From Cupriavidus lacunae (GTDB taxonomy: Bacteria; Pseudomonadota; Gammaproteobacteria; Burkholderiales; Burkholderiaceae): DNA of 64,000 nt. Positions 11,254 through 19,650 of the stretch are shown piece by piece. The DNA lies in the NCBI RefSeq assembly GCF_003353055.1, contig NZ_QKWJ01000007.1, positions 153,780 to 217,779 on the forward strand, read 5' to 3'. The number at the start of each line of letters is the position of its first letter. Position 1 is the first letter of the stretch. The position numbers and the translations under genes are program-made. The notes under the pieces were generated by a model. That model saw nothing but the letters and a program-made list of their open reading frames with translations, was not told where the DNA came from and did not search any database.

Positions 11254-12108
11254 TCACTGTGGCGGCAGGTACCGCATCGGATCAACCGGTTTTCCGTTCT
11301 TGCGAACTTCGAAATGAAGCTTTACCCGGTCGGTATCGCTGTTGCCCATCTCCGCAATCTTCTGGCCCTTTCGGACCGTGGATTGCTCAGTCACGAGCAC
11401 CTTGTCGTTGTGCCCGTAAGCAGTAAGAAATGTCTCATTGTGTTTGATGATGACAAGATTCCCGTAGCCGCGCAAGGGGCCTACGTGAATCACCCGACCG
11501 TCATCCGCGGCCAGCACCGCATCACCCTTCTTGCCCGCAATATCGATGCCTTTATTGCCTTTGTCGTCGAATTTAGCAACCATCTGGCCGGTTGCCGGCC
11601 AGGCCAGCTTCATCGAACCGTCGGCGACCGGCGCCGACGCGGCCGCGGCAGGCGCTGCCGCCGGTGCCGCGGCGGCGACCGGCGGCGTCACCGGCGTGCC
11701 CACCGGGTGGGCCTGGTCGATCGGCTGGGCCTGCACCGTGCCCGGCACCACCGGCATGGTGGCCACGCCAGGCGCAGTGTTGACGTCGGCACCCGGCGGC
11801 ACAATGCGCAGCAGCTGGCCGACCTCGATCTGGTTCACATTGGTCAGATTGTTCCACGCTGCCACATCGCGATACGACTGGCCGTTTTCCAGCGCGATAC
11901 GGTAAAGGGTATCGCCTCGCTTGACCCGATAGTATCCCGGGGGTGCCGGTTCCTGCGTCGCGGCCGTGGTACCGGAAGTGGAGGTACGGTCAACGACCGG
12001 CGCCGGCATCGGCGAATTGGCGCAGGCGGCCAGCAGGGCCGTGAGCGCCGAAGCCGCAAAAAGTTGTCCGGCGCGTGCGAAATATTGCGATTTCACGATG
12101 TTGTGCAT
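11254..12108 (-). CDS. nlpD: LysM/M23-domain murein hydrolase activator NlpD
   Basis: Outer-membrane lipoprotein that activates a cell-division amidase (AmiC in E. coli). The 284 residues have a lipoprotein signal with lipobox LLAAC, a LysM peptidoglycan-binding domain (YRVKRGDTLYRIALENGQSY), an Ala/Pro linker and a C-terminal LytM/M23 domain. The M23 zinc site is degenerate: the family HxGxD motif reads NKGIDI, lacking the first His, although YGHND and LHFEVRKNGKPVDP remain. That is expected for a regulatory rather than catalytic LytM protein. It sits 6 bp before rpoS and 8 bp after pcm. Confidence 0.92.
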   Translation of the reverse strand: MHNIVKSQYFARAGQLFAASALTALLAACANSPMPAPVVDRTSTSGTTAATQEPAPPGYYRVKRGDTLYRIALENGQSYRDVAAWNNLTNVNQIEVGQLLRIVPPGADVNTAPGVATMPVVPGTVQAQPIDQAHPVGTPVTPPVAAAAPAAAPAAAASAPVADGSMKLAWPATGQMVAKFDDKGNKGIDIAGKKGDAVLAADDGRVIHVGPLRGYGNLVIIKHNETFLTAYGHNDKVLVTEQSTVRKGQKIAEMGNSDTDRVKLHFEVRKNGKPVDPMRYLPPQ

Positions 12109-12116
12109 AGTTCGAC

Positions 12117-13037
12117 TCAGATGGTGCCCGATTTTAAGGGCACAAAGAAAACGGCTTCAAGCGCGGTTCTGTGAAAGCGATGGCGGTTGCGTCGCTCGAT
12201 CAGTAACAGCTGCTGTGTAACGGTCTGGCCCGGCACGCCCGCCGGCGGCACTACCGCCACCGGGGCGATCAGGCGCCCGCCCACGGCCAGCTGCTCGAGC
12301 AGCGCCTCGGGCACCTCCATGCCCGCGGCGGCCAGGATGATGGCCGAGAACGGCGCGGCCTGGGGCAATCCCAGCATGCCGTCGCCATAATGCAGGCGCA
12401 GGTTGGGCACGCGCAGCGGCCGCAGGTTCGCCTTGGCCTGCTCATGCAGCGGCCGGATGCGCTCGATCGAGAAGACTTCGCGCGTCACCTGGGCCAGCAC
12501 CGCGGCCTGGTAGCCGCAGCCGGTGCCGATCTCCAGCACCCGCTCCAGCGGCGTATCGGCGGCCAGGCCCTCGCGCAGCAGCTCGATCATGCGCGCCACC
12601 ACCGACGGCTTGGAGATGGTCTGCTGGTGGCCGATCGGCAGCGCGGCGTCTTCATACGCCTGCGATGCCAGCCCCGGCTCGACGAACAGGTGGCGCGGCA
12701 CGGTGGCGATGGCTGACAGCACACGCTCGTCGCGAATGCCCCCGGCGCGCAGCCGCGCCGCCAGTGCAACCCGCGCCCGTGCCGAGGCCATGCCGCCACC
12801 ACCGGCGGTGGCCGCCGAGGCGCGCTGCTCGACCGCGCTCGCAGGCACCGGCGCGGGCGCCGGTGCCGCGGTGCGCGGCAGGCGCGGCTTGGCCGGCTTG
12901 GCCGACGTGGGGGTGGGCGCGGCCGGCCGCGGCACGCCCACGGCGGGCATGCCGGCGGTGCGGGCGGGTGCGGGCTTGCGTTCGACCACCGCATCCAGCG
13001 GCAGCGGAAACTTGTTGCGAGGGGGCGTGGAACTCAT
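12117..13037 (-). CDS. pcm: Protein-L-isoaspartate O-methyltransferase
   Basis: Repairs isoaspartyl residues in aged proteins using SAM. The catalytic part (about residue 83 onward) shows the family markers [21 protein letters not shown], the SAM-binding [17 protein letters not shown] and YGDGMLGL. The protein is 306 residues, roughly 85 longer than usual, because of a Pro/Ala/Arg-rich N-terminal extension with no recognisable domain. An internal Met83 would give the canonical size, so the true start is uncertain. It lies between surE and nlpD, the usual stationary-phase neighbourhood. Confidence 0.92.
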   Translation of the reverse strand: MSSTPPRNKFPLPLDAVVERKPAPARTAGMPAVGVPRPAAPTPTSAKPAKPRLPRTAAPAPAPVPASAVEQRASAATAGGGGMASARARVALAARLRAGGIRDERVLSAIATVPRHLFVEPGLASQAYEDAALPIGHQQTISKPSVVARMIELLREGLAADTPLERVLEIGTGCGYQAAVLAQVTREVFSIERIRPLHEQAKANLRPLRVPNLRLHYGDGMLGLPQAAPFSAIILAAAGMEVPEALLEQLAVGGRLIAPVAVVPPAGVPGQTVTQQLLLIERRNRHRFHRTALEAVFFVPLKSGTI

Positions 13038-13079
13038 CGGGGGCGCGACACAGCGATTCTGCGGCTCAGGACCGGCGGC

Positions 13080-13832
13080 CTACTTCAGCCACTGGTCGAG
13101 CGCATCGAGCTGCCCGCGGTGGGTCAGGTCGAGCTGCAACGGTGTGAGCGAGACAAAGCCCTGCGCGGTCGCGTGGAAATCGGTGCCCTCGCTGGCATCG
13201 CGCGCATCGCCCGCCGGGCCGATCCAGTAGTTGGTGTCGCCGCGCGGATTGACCTGCGTGATCACCGGCTGCGACGGATGGCGCTTGCCCAGGCGCGTGG
13301 CGCGGTAGCCCTTGATATGTTCGAACGGCAGGCTCGGGATATTGACGTTGAGCAGGAACGGCTCGGCCGGCGGCGTGCTGATGATGCGCTCCACCACGGT
13401 GCGCGCCACGCGCGCGGCGGCGTCCAGGTGTTCCCAGCCCTTGTCCACCTGCGAGAAGGCCACCGACGGAATCCCCAGCAGGTAGCCCTCGATGGCGGCG
13501 GCGACGGTGCCGGAATACAGCACGTCCTCGCCCATGTTCTGTCCCTGGTTGATGCCTGACACCACCAGGTCGGGTTTTTCGTCGAGCAGCCCGGTCAGCG
13601 CGATATGCACGCAGTCGGTCGGCGTTCCGTTAACGAAGCGAAAACCTTTTTGCACGCCTTCGCGCGCTTCGTAGATCGACAGCGGGCGCTGCAGGGTCAG
13701 GGAATTGGAGGCGCCGCTATGGTTCTGCTCCGGCGCGATGACCGTGATCCGGCCCAGCGGCGCGAGCGCAGCATGCAAAACGGCCAGTCCCGGCGCGAGA
13801 TAACCGTCGTCGTTGGCGAGAAGGATATGCAT
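13080..13832 (-). CDS. surE: 5'/3'-nucleotidase SurE
   Basis: Metal-dependent survival-protein phosphatase acting on nucleoside monophosphates and short polyphosphate. The 250-residue product begins at the ATG at 13830-13832 with the metal site [11 protein letters not shown] (Asp8, Asp9), followed by [15 protein letters not shown] and [18 protein letters not shown], all diagnostic. The open frame continues 33 codons upstream, but that part has no family resemblance. It heads the surE-pcm-nlpD-rpoS series, with a 42-bp gap to pcm. It is divergent from the quinone oxidoreductase gene. Confidence 0.95.
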   Translation of the reverse strand: MHILLANDDGYLAPGLAVLHAALAPLGRITVIAPEQNHSGASNSLTLQRPLSIYEAREGVQKGFRFVNGTPTDCVHIALTGLLDEKPDLVVSGINQGQNMGEDVLYSGTVAAAIEGYLLGIPSVAFSQVDKGWEHLDAAARVARTVVERIISTPPAEPFLLNVNIPSLPFEHIKGYRATRLGKRHPSQPVITQVNPRGDTNYWIGPAGDARDASEGTDFHATAQGFVSLTPLQLDLTHRGQLDALDQWLK

Positions 13833-14039
13833 GGCGCGATTGTACCTGAGCGCGCGGGCACAAGCGGCCCGCGCGCCGCCCTGAAAGCGCGTTTCTGACG
13901 CGGTATGCAGGCCACAAATAACCGCCCCCACAGCTTCGGCATGGAACTGAACGACCGTGCTATTACTGCGCTACACTTGCCCTGCCCGCCCGCATAAGCT
14001 TGACTGTTGCGGAATGCCACCAATATCACCGGAGACAAG

Positions 14040-15014
14040 ATGAAAGCCGTACTGTGCAAAGCCTGGGGCCCGCCCGATTCGCTGACCATCGAAACCCTGC
14101 CCGACCTGGTGCCGGCCAAGGGCGAAGTGGTCATCGACGTCAAGGCGGCCGCCGTCAACTTCCCGGATGTGCTCATCATCCAGAACAAATACCAGGCCAA
14201 GCCTGAATTGCCGTTCAGCCCGGGCTCGGAGCTGGCCGGCGTGGTCAATGCGGTCGGCGAAGGCGTCACCCACGTCAAGCCGGGGGACAAGGTGATTGCC
14301 TACCTGGGCAATGGCGCGTTCGCCAGCCAGGCCAAGGCGCCGGCGGCCTCGGTGGTGCCGATGCCCCCAGGCATCGACTTCGAAACCGCGGCGGCCTTCA
14401 CGCTGACCTACGGCACCTCGCACCACGCGGTCATCGACCGGGGCGAGCTGAAGGCCGGCCAGACCATGCTGGTGCTGGGCGCGGCCGGCGGCGTGGGCCT
14501 GGCGGCGATCGAGATCGGCAAGGCCATCGGCGCGCGCGTGATCGCGGCCGCCTCGACCGACGAAAAGCTGGCGGTGTGCAAGGAGCACGGCGCCGACGCG
14601 CTCATCAACTACAGTACCGAGGACCTGCGCGAGCGCATCAAGGCGCTGACCGACGGCAAGGGCCCGGACGTGATCTACGATCCGGTGGGCGGCATCTATG
14701 CCGAACCGGCCTTCCGTTCGATCGGCTGGCGCGGCCGCTACCTGGTGGTGGGTTTCGCCAACGGCGAGATCCCCAGGCTGCCGCTGAACCTGGCGCTGCT
14801 CAAGGGCGCCTCGCTGGTAGGCGTGTTCTGGGGCGACTTTGTGCGGCGCGAGCCCAAGGCCAACCAGGCCAATATGGCGCAGATGCTGGGCTGGATGAAG
14901 GAAGGCAAGATCCGCCCGCATATCTCGGCGCGCTATCCGCTGGAGCAGGCTCCGCAGGCGCTCAAGGACATGGAAGCGCGCAAGGTCACCGGCAAGATCG
15001 TGATCGTGCCCTGA
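14040..15014 (+). CDS. NADPH:quinone oxidoreductase (zinc-type alcohol dehydrogenase superfamily)
   Basis: A 324-residue medium-chain dehydrogenase/reductase of the quinone-oxidoreductase (QOR, zeta-crystallin) branch. It has a GroES-like N-terminal domain (PGSELAGVVNAVGEGV) and a Rossmann domain with the NADP-binding VLGAAGGVGLAAIEIGKAIG. The cysteine zinc ligands of true alcohol dehydrogenases are absent, as usual in QOR. Translation starts at the ATG after GGAGACAAG. Likely roles are two-electron reduction of quinones or enones; the substrate is not determined by sequence. Confidence 0.9.
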   Translation: MKAVLCKAWGPPDSLTIETLPDLVPAKGEVVIDVKAAAVNFPDVLIIQNKYQAKPELPFSPGSELAGVVNAVGEGVTHVKPGDKVIAYLGNGAFASQAKAPAASVVPMPPGIDFETAAAFTLTYGTSHHAVIDRGELKAGQTMLVLGAAGGVGLAAIEIGKAIGARVIAAASTDEKLAVCKEHGADALINYSTEDLRERIKALTDGKGPDVIYDPVGGIYAEPAFRSIGWRGRYLVVGFANGEIPRLPLNLALLKGASLVGVFWGDFVRREPKANQANMAQMLGWMKEGKIRPHISARYPLEQAPQALKDMEARKVTGKIVIVP

Positions 15015-15060
15015 GCGGCACGCACGCCGGCGGCGCTCCGCTCACTGGCAAGCCCGCCGG

Positions 15061-15100
15061 TAAAAGAAGGGCGCAAGGCGTGCGGCTACGCCCTGCGCCC
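15061..15100 (-). terminator. Candidate intrinsic terminator after the porin gene
   Basis: A 13-bp stem with one mismatch (GGGCGCAAGGCGT / ACGCCCTGCGCCC, loop of 6) is followed on the minus strand by TTCTTTTA. It lies about 110 bp beyond the porin stop and could also slow plus-strand transcription from the oxidoreductase gene. Confidence 0.55.
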
Positions 15101-15212
15101 GGCTGAGGCAACACGCCTCAAGCTGCCGGCCACCCTGGATGGCGCACACCCATGCGCCAGGCGGCTGGCAGTTCCCAATCAGGCAAACGCGGCCAACGCG
15201 GCCGTCCTACCC

Positions 15213-16271
15213 TCAGAAGCGATGCTGCAGGCCGGCCATCACGCCGGTCTGGTTGCTGCCGAAGCCGACAAAGTCGCGCGAGACGCTGACTTTCTGGCCG
15301 TTGCGTGCCTCGGCATAACCCACCGACAGATAAGCCAGCGTGCGCTTGGACAGCGCGTACTGGCCGCGCAGCGAGAACAGGATCGGGTCGGCATTGCTGC
15401 CGCCCTTGATGTTCTGCTTGTAGACCGCGCCGTACAGCGTGAACGCCGGCGTGAAGTCATAGCTGGCGCCGCCCCAGTACATATCGCTGCGGTCATCCGG
15501 CGCACCGGGGGTGAAGGTGCGCTTGTAGTTGCGGTAGCCGGCGTACAGCGCCAGGTTGCCGAAGTCGTAGCTGGCACCCGCATGGATGCCCTGGATGTAG
15601 TTGGTGCTGTCGGCCGGCGTGGTGCTGCTGCCGGCGCCGTTCTGCCGGTCCCAGGTGGCGGCCGCGGCAAACTTGCCGGCGTTGTAGCCCACGCCCAGCG
15701 CGTACTTGGACGAACTCTTGAAATCCCCCGCCACTTCGCCCATCGCCACGGTCGCGCCCAGCTTCAGGCCGCCGAAGCTGCCGTCATAGCGGATCGCGTT
15801 CGAGGCGCGCGAGAACAGGCCGTCCTTGCGGCCGCCGGTCGCGGTCGACGAGGTGGCCCACGAATAGGCCGGCGCGTAGCCCATCGGGTCAAACGGCAGC
15901 ATGAAGTCGTAGGTCGTGGTGAAGGTGCGGCCCAGCACCACCTGGCCGTAGCGGCTGGACAGGCCCACCGTGGCGCGGCGGTCGAACAGCGTGTTGTCGG
16001 TGTCCAGCTTGCCGGTGTCGATGGCGATGCCGCTTTCCAGGGCGAAGATCGCCTTCAGGCCGCCGCCCAGGTCTTCGCTGCCGCGAATACCCCAGCGCGA
16101 GGTGTTCTTGCCGCCCGAGGTCAGTTTGACCGCCGAGCCTTCGGGGCCCGCGTGGCTGACATATTCGATGCCGGCGTCCACCAGGCCATACATGGTCACG
16201 CTCGATTGGGCGGATGCCGACCCGGCCGCAGCCAGACCCATCGCTGCGAATGTCATTGCCGTACGCTTCAT
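15213..16271 (-). CDS. Gram-negative porin (Burkholderiales OmpC-like)
   Basis: Outer-membrane 16-stranded trimeric porin of the type abundant in Burkholderiales. The 352 residues start with a signal peptide cleaved after ASA (about residue 21), leading to QSSVTMYGLVDAGIEYV, the standard first strand, and end with a terminal phenylalanine in MAGLQHRF, which the BAM complex recognises. Internal strands such as RWGIRGSEDLGGGLKAIFAL and loop 3 are typical. The ribosome binding site is GGAGAGAGC. It is divergent from a TctD/TctE-like two-component system, which suggests regulated uptake of a small acid (inference). Confidence 0.92.
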   Translation of the reverse strand: MKRTAMTFAAMGLAAAGSASAQSSVTMYGLVDAGIEYVSHAGPEGSAVKLTSGGKNTSRWGIRGSEDLGGGLKAIFALESGIAIDTGKLDTDNTLFDRRATVGLSSRYGQVVLGRTFTTTYDFMLPFDPMGYAPAYSWATSSTATGGRKDGLFSRASNAIRYDGSFGGLKLGATVAMGEVAGDFKSSSKYALGVGYNAGKFAAAATWDRQNGAGSSTTPADSTNYIQGIHAGASYDFGNLALYAGYRNYKRTFTPGAPDDRSDMYWGGASYDFTPAFTLYGAVYKQNIKGGSNADPILFSLRGQYALSKRTLAYLSVGYAEARNGQKVSVSRDFVGFGSNQTGVMAGLQHRF

Positions 16272-16662
16272 GCTCTCTCCTTGCTTGTGCTTGTTGTGGT
16301 AATCGTTGGCGCCGTCGTTGGCGCTGCCCCGTCAGGCGAAGGATTGCCGGCTGAATGGCGGCCACCCGTCATGGCCGCGGTCCGCCCCGTGCGGCGGGTG
16401 GCCGGCGGCGGCGTCCAGCGCGGTTGTCTCCTGCTCGCTGTTGCTGGTTATGGCGCCCCGCGCGATGCGGGACGCTGGAATGGGCCGGATGGTAGGGGAC
16501 GCGCACTTTCAGTTCGCTTTCGGAATGCAGGCTTTTCGCGGGCACGGCGCGGCTGCGGGCTTAGTGGTTTCCCTAGCTTCAAAGCAGGCGCGCTTCCCTG
16601 TATCAGTCTGGCCTCGGCCGTTCCGGCCGTTTTTCCGTATTGCCGCCTGACTGCCCTGCCCC
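16272..16662. other. Divergent regulatory region between porin and response regulator genes
   Basis: A 391-bp gene-free stretch. It contains two direct copies of CGTTGGCGC (16304-16312 and 16316-16324, 12 bp apart) and a perfect 9-bp inverted repeat, GGCCACCCG / CGGGTGGCC, at 16360-16368 and 16395-16403, both in the probable porin leader. A terminator-like hairpin lies next to the regulator start. Clear sigma-70 hexamers were not found by eye. The open frames in it do not resemble proteins. Confidence 0.45.
16615..16634 (+). terminator. Terminator-like hairpin in the regulator leader
   Basis: CGGCCG-TTC-CGGCCG followed by TTTTT, ending about 28 bp before the response regulator ATG. The form is that of a short intrinsic terminator, but no plus-strand gene ends here, so it may attenuate the regulator operon or stop read-through. 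Confidence 0.45.
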
Positions 16663-17337
16663 ATGCGTATCCTGCTTGCCGAAGACAATGTGATGTTGGC
16701 TAACTCCCTGAGCCAGGCCCTGGGCCAGGCCGGCTTCACGGTCGACTGCATGCACGACGGCCGCAGTGCCGACAACCTGCTCAGCACGCAGGACTACGCG
16801 CTGCTGATCCTGGACCTGGGGTTGCCCGGACTGGACGGGCTGGAAGTGCTACGCCGCCTGCGCCAGCGCCGCAACCCGCTGCCGGTGCTGATCCTGACCG
16901 CGCACGGCTCGGTCGAGGACCGCGTGCGCGGGCTGGACCTGGGCGCCGACGACTACCTGGCCAAGCCCTTCGACCTGTCCGAGCTGGAAGCGCGGGCCCG
17001 CGCGCTGATCCGCCGCGCCCATGGCCACGACAGCACGCAGATCGCCTGCGGCCCGCTGCACTACGACAGCGTCAGCCGCGCCTTCCTGCTCCATGGCGAG
17101 CTGCTGCCACTGACCGGGCGCGAGCGCGCCGTGCTGGAAGTGCTGCTGCTGCGCGACGGCCGCGCGGTCAACAAGGGAGCGCTGTCGGAGAAGATCTTCG
17201 GCATCGACGAGTCGGTCAATCCGGACGCGATCGAGATCTACGTGCACCGCCTGCGCAAGAAGCTCGACGGCAGCGGCGTGGCCATCGTCACGCTGCGCGG
17301 GCTGGGCTACCTGCTCGAAGCGCGGCCGGCGGCATGA
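16663..17337 (+). CDS. OmpR-family response regulator (TctD/QseB-like)
   Basis: A 224-residue transcription regulator with a receiver domain (acidic pocket ED at 7-8, phosphoacceptor Asp51 in LLILDLGLPGLDG, conserved Lys in YLAKPFDLSELEARA) and a C-terminal winged helix (LTGRERAVLEVLLLRDGR, DAIEIYVHRLRKKLDGSGV, TLRGLGYLL). Its last codons overlap the sensor kinase start by 4 bp, so the two are co-translated. The closest functional type is TctD, which controls tricarboxylate uptake and porin genes in several proteobacteria. The adjacent divergent porin is the obvious target (inference). Confidence 0.9.
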   Translation: MRILLAEDNVMLANSLSQALGQAGFTVDCMHDGRSADNLLSTQDYALLILDLGLPGLDGLEVLRRLRQRRNPLPVLILTAHGSVEDRVRGLDLGADDYLAKPFDLSELEARARALIRRAHGHDSTQIACGPLHYDSVSRAFLLHGELLPLTGRERAVLEVLLLRDGRAVNKGALSEKIFGIDESVNPDAIEIYVHRLRKKLDGSGVAIVTLRGLGYLLEARPAA

Positions 17338-18749
17338 AGCGGCCGCGCCAGGCGCCCAGCCTGCGGCTGCAGCTGTCGCTGTGGCTGCTGCTGCCGCTGA
17401 TGGGCCTGCTCGCCTTCGATGCCTGGCTGACCTATGAGCGCGCCATGTCGGCCGCGCATATCGCCTTCGACCGCACGCTGGAGGCGTCGCTGCGCGCGAT
17501 GCGCGAAGGCATCGGCCTGCGCGAGGGGCGGCTCGACGTCGACGTGCCCAACCTGGCGCTGGAACTCTTCGACGACCAGGCCGGCCCGCATATCTACTAC
17601 CGCATCCGCGACGAAGACGGCGCCACCGTGACCGGCTACGACGACCTGCCGATGCCGGCCGAGGCGCCGCTGCGGCTGTACCGCACCGTGTTCTACGACA
17701 CCGTATTCCGCGAGCAGCCGCTGCGCATGGCGGCCCAGCCGCTGCCTGTGCACGACGTGGGCTCGGTGCATACGCGGCTGGTATGGGTGCTGGTGGGCGA
17801 GACCATCGAGCCGCGCCAGTTGGTGGCGCGCGACATCCTGATCGGCTCGCTGCTGCAGGAGCTGATGCTGGTGACGCTGGCGCTGGGCATCGTCTGGCTA
17901 GGGGTGAGGCGCGGGCTGCGGCCGCTGAACCGGCTCTCCGACACAGTGGCGCGGCGCGGCACGCAGCTCGACCCGATCGAGCAGAAGGACCTCCCCGCCG
18001 AGATGAAGCCGCTGGTGCAGGCGCTGAACCAGTATATGGACCGGCTTCACGGCATGGTGCAGGCGCGCAAGCGCTTCTTCGCCGATGCCGCGCACCAGCT
18101 AAAGACACCGCTGGCGATCATCCAGGCGCAGTCCGAGCTGGCACTGCGCGAGCGCGACGGCGAACGCGTGCGCGAGCATATGCGGCTGTTGCACGGCACC
18201 GTGCGCCATGCGTCCAAGGGCGTGCAGCAGTTGCTGTCGCTATCGCGGCTGGAACCCGATGCGGGCTATGTGCCCACGCTCAGGCCGCTGCGCCTCGACA
18301 CGCTGGCGCAAGGCGTGGCGCTGGACTGGGCGCCGGTGGCGCGTGGCAGCGACGTGGACCTGGGCTTCGAGCAGGAAGGGCCGGTGGCGGTCGCGGGCCA
18401 GGCCGAGCTGCTGCAGGAGCTGACGGGCAACCTGATCGACAACGCGATCCGCTATGCGGGCCGTGGCGCGGTGGTGACGGTACGCGTGGTGCTCGAAGGC
18501 AGCGTGCCACGGCTGCAGGTGATCGACAACGGCCCTGGCATTGCGCCGGCCGAACGCGATGCGGTGTTCGGGCGCTTCTATCGGGGCGAACGTGGACAGG
18601 CGGTGGATGGCACGGGCCTGGGGCTGTCGATCGTGCGCGAGATTTCGCGGCTGCATGGTGCAACGGTTAGGCTTGAGGATACGGCCGGAGGCGGGCTGAC
18701 GGTGTCGGTAAGTTTCGACGCTGTAGACAAACTCGAGGTTTGTCCTTAA
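17334..18749 (+). CDS. Sensor histidine kinase (TctE-like)
   Basis: A 471-residue inner-membrane kinase. The first transmembrane helix is near residues 16-32 (LLLPLMGLLAFDAWL), followed by a periplasmic 2CSK_N-type sensor domain and a second helix ending in LALGIVWLGVRRGLRPLNRL that leads to the HAMP linker. The H-box is RFFADAAHQLKTPLAII, the N-box ELTGNLIDNAIRYAGRG, and the ATP lid has DNGPGIAPAERDAVFGRFYRG and GTGLGLSIV. It pairs with the preceding response regulator. The periplasmic domain resembles those sensing citrate-like acids, but the ligand is not evident. Confidence 0.9.
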   Translation: MKRPRQAPSLRLQLSLWLLLPLMGLLAFDAWLTYERAMSAAHIAFDRTLEASLRAMREGIGLREGRLDVDVPNLALELFDDQAGPHIYYRIRDEDGATVTGYDDLPMPAEAPLRLYRTVFYDTVFREQPLRMAAQPLPVHDVGSVHTRLVWVLVGETIEPRQLVARDILIGSLLQELMLVTLALGIVWLGVRRGLRPLNRLSDTVARRGTQLDPIEQKDLPAEMKPLVQALNQYMDRLHGMVQARKRFFADAAHQLKTPLAIIQAQSELALRERDGERVREHMRLLHGTVRHASKGVQQLLSLSRLEPDAGYVPTLRPLRLDTLAQGVALDWAPVARGSDVDLGFEQEGPVAVAGQAELLQELTGNLIDNAIRYAGRGAVVTVRVVLEGSVPRLQVIDNGPGIAPAERDAVFGRFYRGERGQAVDGTGLGLSIVREISRLHGATVRLEDTAGGGLTVSVSFDAVDKLEVCP

Positions 18750-18759
18750 CCGATTGCGC

Positions 18760-18790
18760 GCTCCCTCTCCCGCAAGCGGGAGAGGGGAGC
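18760..18790. repeat. Palindromic intergenic repeat between convergent genes
   Basis: GCTCCCTCTCCCGC-AA-GCGGGAGAGGGGAGC, a near-perfect 14-bp inverted repeat with a 2-nt loop and one extra G. It sits in the 79-bp gap between the converging kinase and ABC permease genes. Similar CCCTCTCCCGC palindromes recur between genes in many high-GC proteobacteria. It may act as a bidirectional terminator without a T-run or as a REP-like element. Confidence 0.6.
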
Positions 18791-18828
18791 AAACCGCCGG
18801 CCTGCCACGCTTGCCGGCAGGTCCTGCA

Positions 18829-19620
18829 TCAGAGCTTTTCCGTCTCCCCGCTCTTCGGCTGCCACTTCATCAACCGCTTCTCGCCGGTGCCAACCATCCA
18901 GTCCAGCACCAGTGCAAACGCCGTCAGCACCACGATGCCGGCAAACACGGTATTTATGTCGAACGTGCCTTCGGCCTGCAGGATCAGGTAGCCCACGCCG
19001 CGCGCCGAGCCCAGGTATTCGCCCACCACCGCGCCCACGAAGGCCAGGCCCACCGAGGTATGCAGCGATGAGAACACCCAGCTGGTCGCGCTCGGCAGGT
19101 AGACATGGCGCAGCAGCTGCTTCTGGTTGGCGCCCAGCATGCGCGCGTTGGCCAGCACCACCGGGCTGACTTCCTTGACGCCCTGGTAGACGTTGAAGAA
19201 GACGATGAAGAACACCAGCGTCACCGCCAGCGCCACCTTCGACCAGATGCCCAGGCCAAACCAGACCGCGAAGATCGGCGCCAGAATCACGCGCGGCATC
19301 GAGTTCATGGCCTTGACGTAGGGATCGAGGATGGCCGAGGTCAGCGGACTCAGCGCCAGCCACAGGCCCACGCCCAGCCCCGCCACCGTGCCGATGCCGA
19401 AGGCCAGCACGGTTTCGATCAGCGTCACGCCCAGGTGCAGGTAGATATCGCGCTCGACGAAAAACCAGCTCCAGATGCGCTGCGCCACCATCAGCGGCTC
19501 ACCAAAGAAAAAGGCAACCTCCTGCGAGCGCGTGGCCATGTGCCACACGCCGAGGATCACCACCAGGACGAGCAGCTGCCAGACGCGCAGCATGCCTTTG
19601 GAATCAGTACGGAATGCCAT
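18829..19620 (-). CDS. ABC transporter permease (NitT/TauT family)
   Basis: A 263-residue inner-membrane permease with about six helices of the BPD_transp_1 type used by sulfonate, nitrate/cyanate and pyrimidine-precursor importers. The EAA loop that docks the ATPase is recognisable in the segment NARMLGANQKQLLRHVYLPS. It is the last gene of a minus-strand set: binding protein, ATPase, permease. The gap to the ATPase gene is 30 bp. It converges on the sensor kinase gene. Confidence 0.88.
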   Translation of the reverse strand: MAFRTDSKGMLRVWQLLVLVVILGVWHMATRSQEVAFFFGEPLMVAQRIWSWFFVERDIYLHLGVTLIETVLAFGIGTVAGLGVGLWLALSPLTSAILDPYVKAMNSMPRVILAPIFAVWFGLGIWSKVALAVTLVFFIVFFNVYQGVKEVSPVVLANARMLGANQKQLLRHVYLPSATSWVFSSLHTSVGLAFVGAVVGEYLGSARGVGYLILQAEGTFDINTVFAGIVVLTAFALVLDWMVGTGEKRLMKWQPKSGETEKL

Positions 19621-19650
19621 CGGGATTCAGGTCTTGTTATGTTGGATGGC

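Noticed and set aside
13990..14030. Promoter TTGACT-17-ATATCA for the quinone oxidoreductase
   Set aside because: The -10 is poor and the transcript would start inside or next to the ribosome binding site.
16306..16650. Small plus-strand frame in the porin-regulator gap
   Set aside because: Contains the repeats and the hairpin, has no ribosome binding site and no protein-like features.
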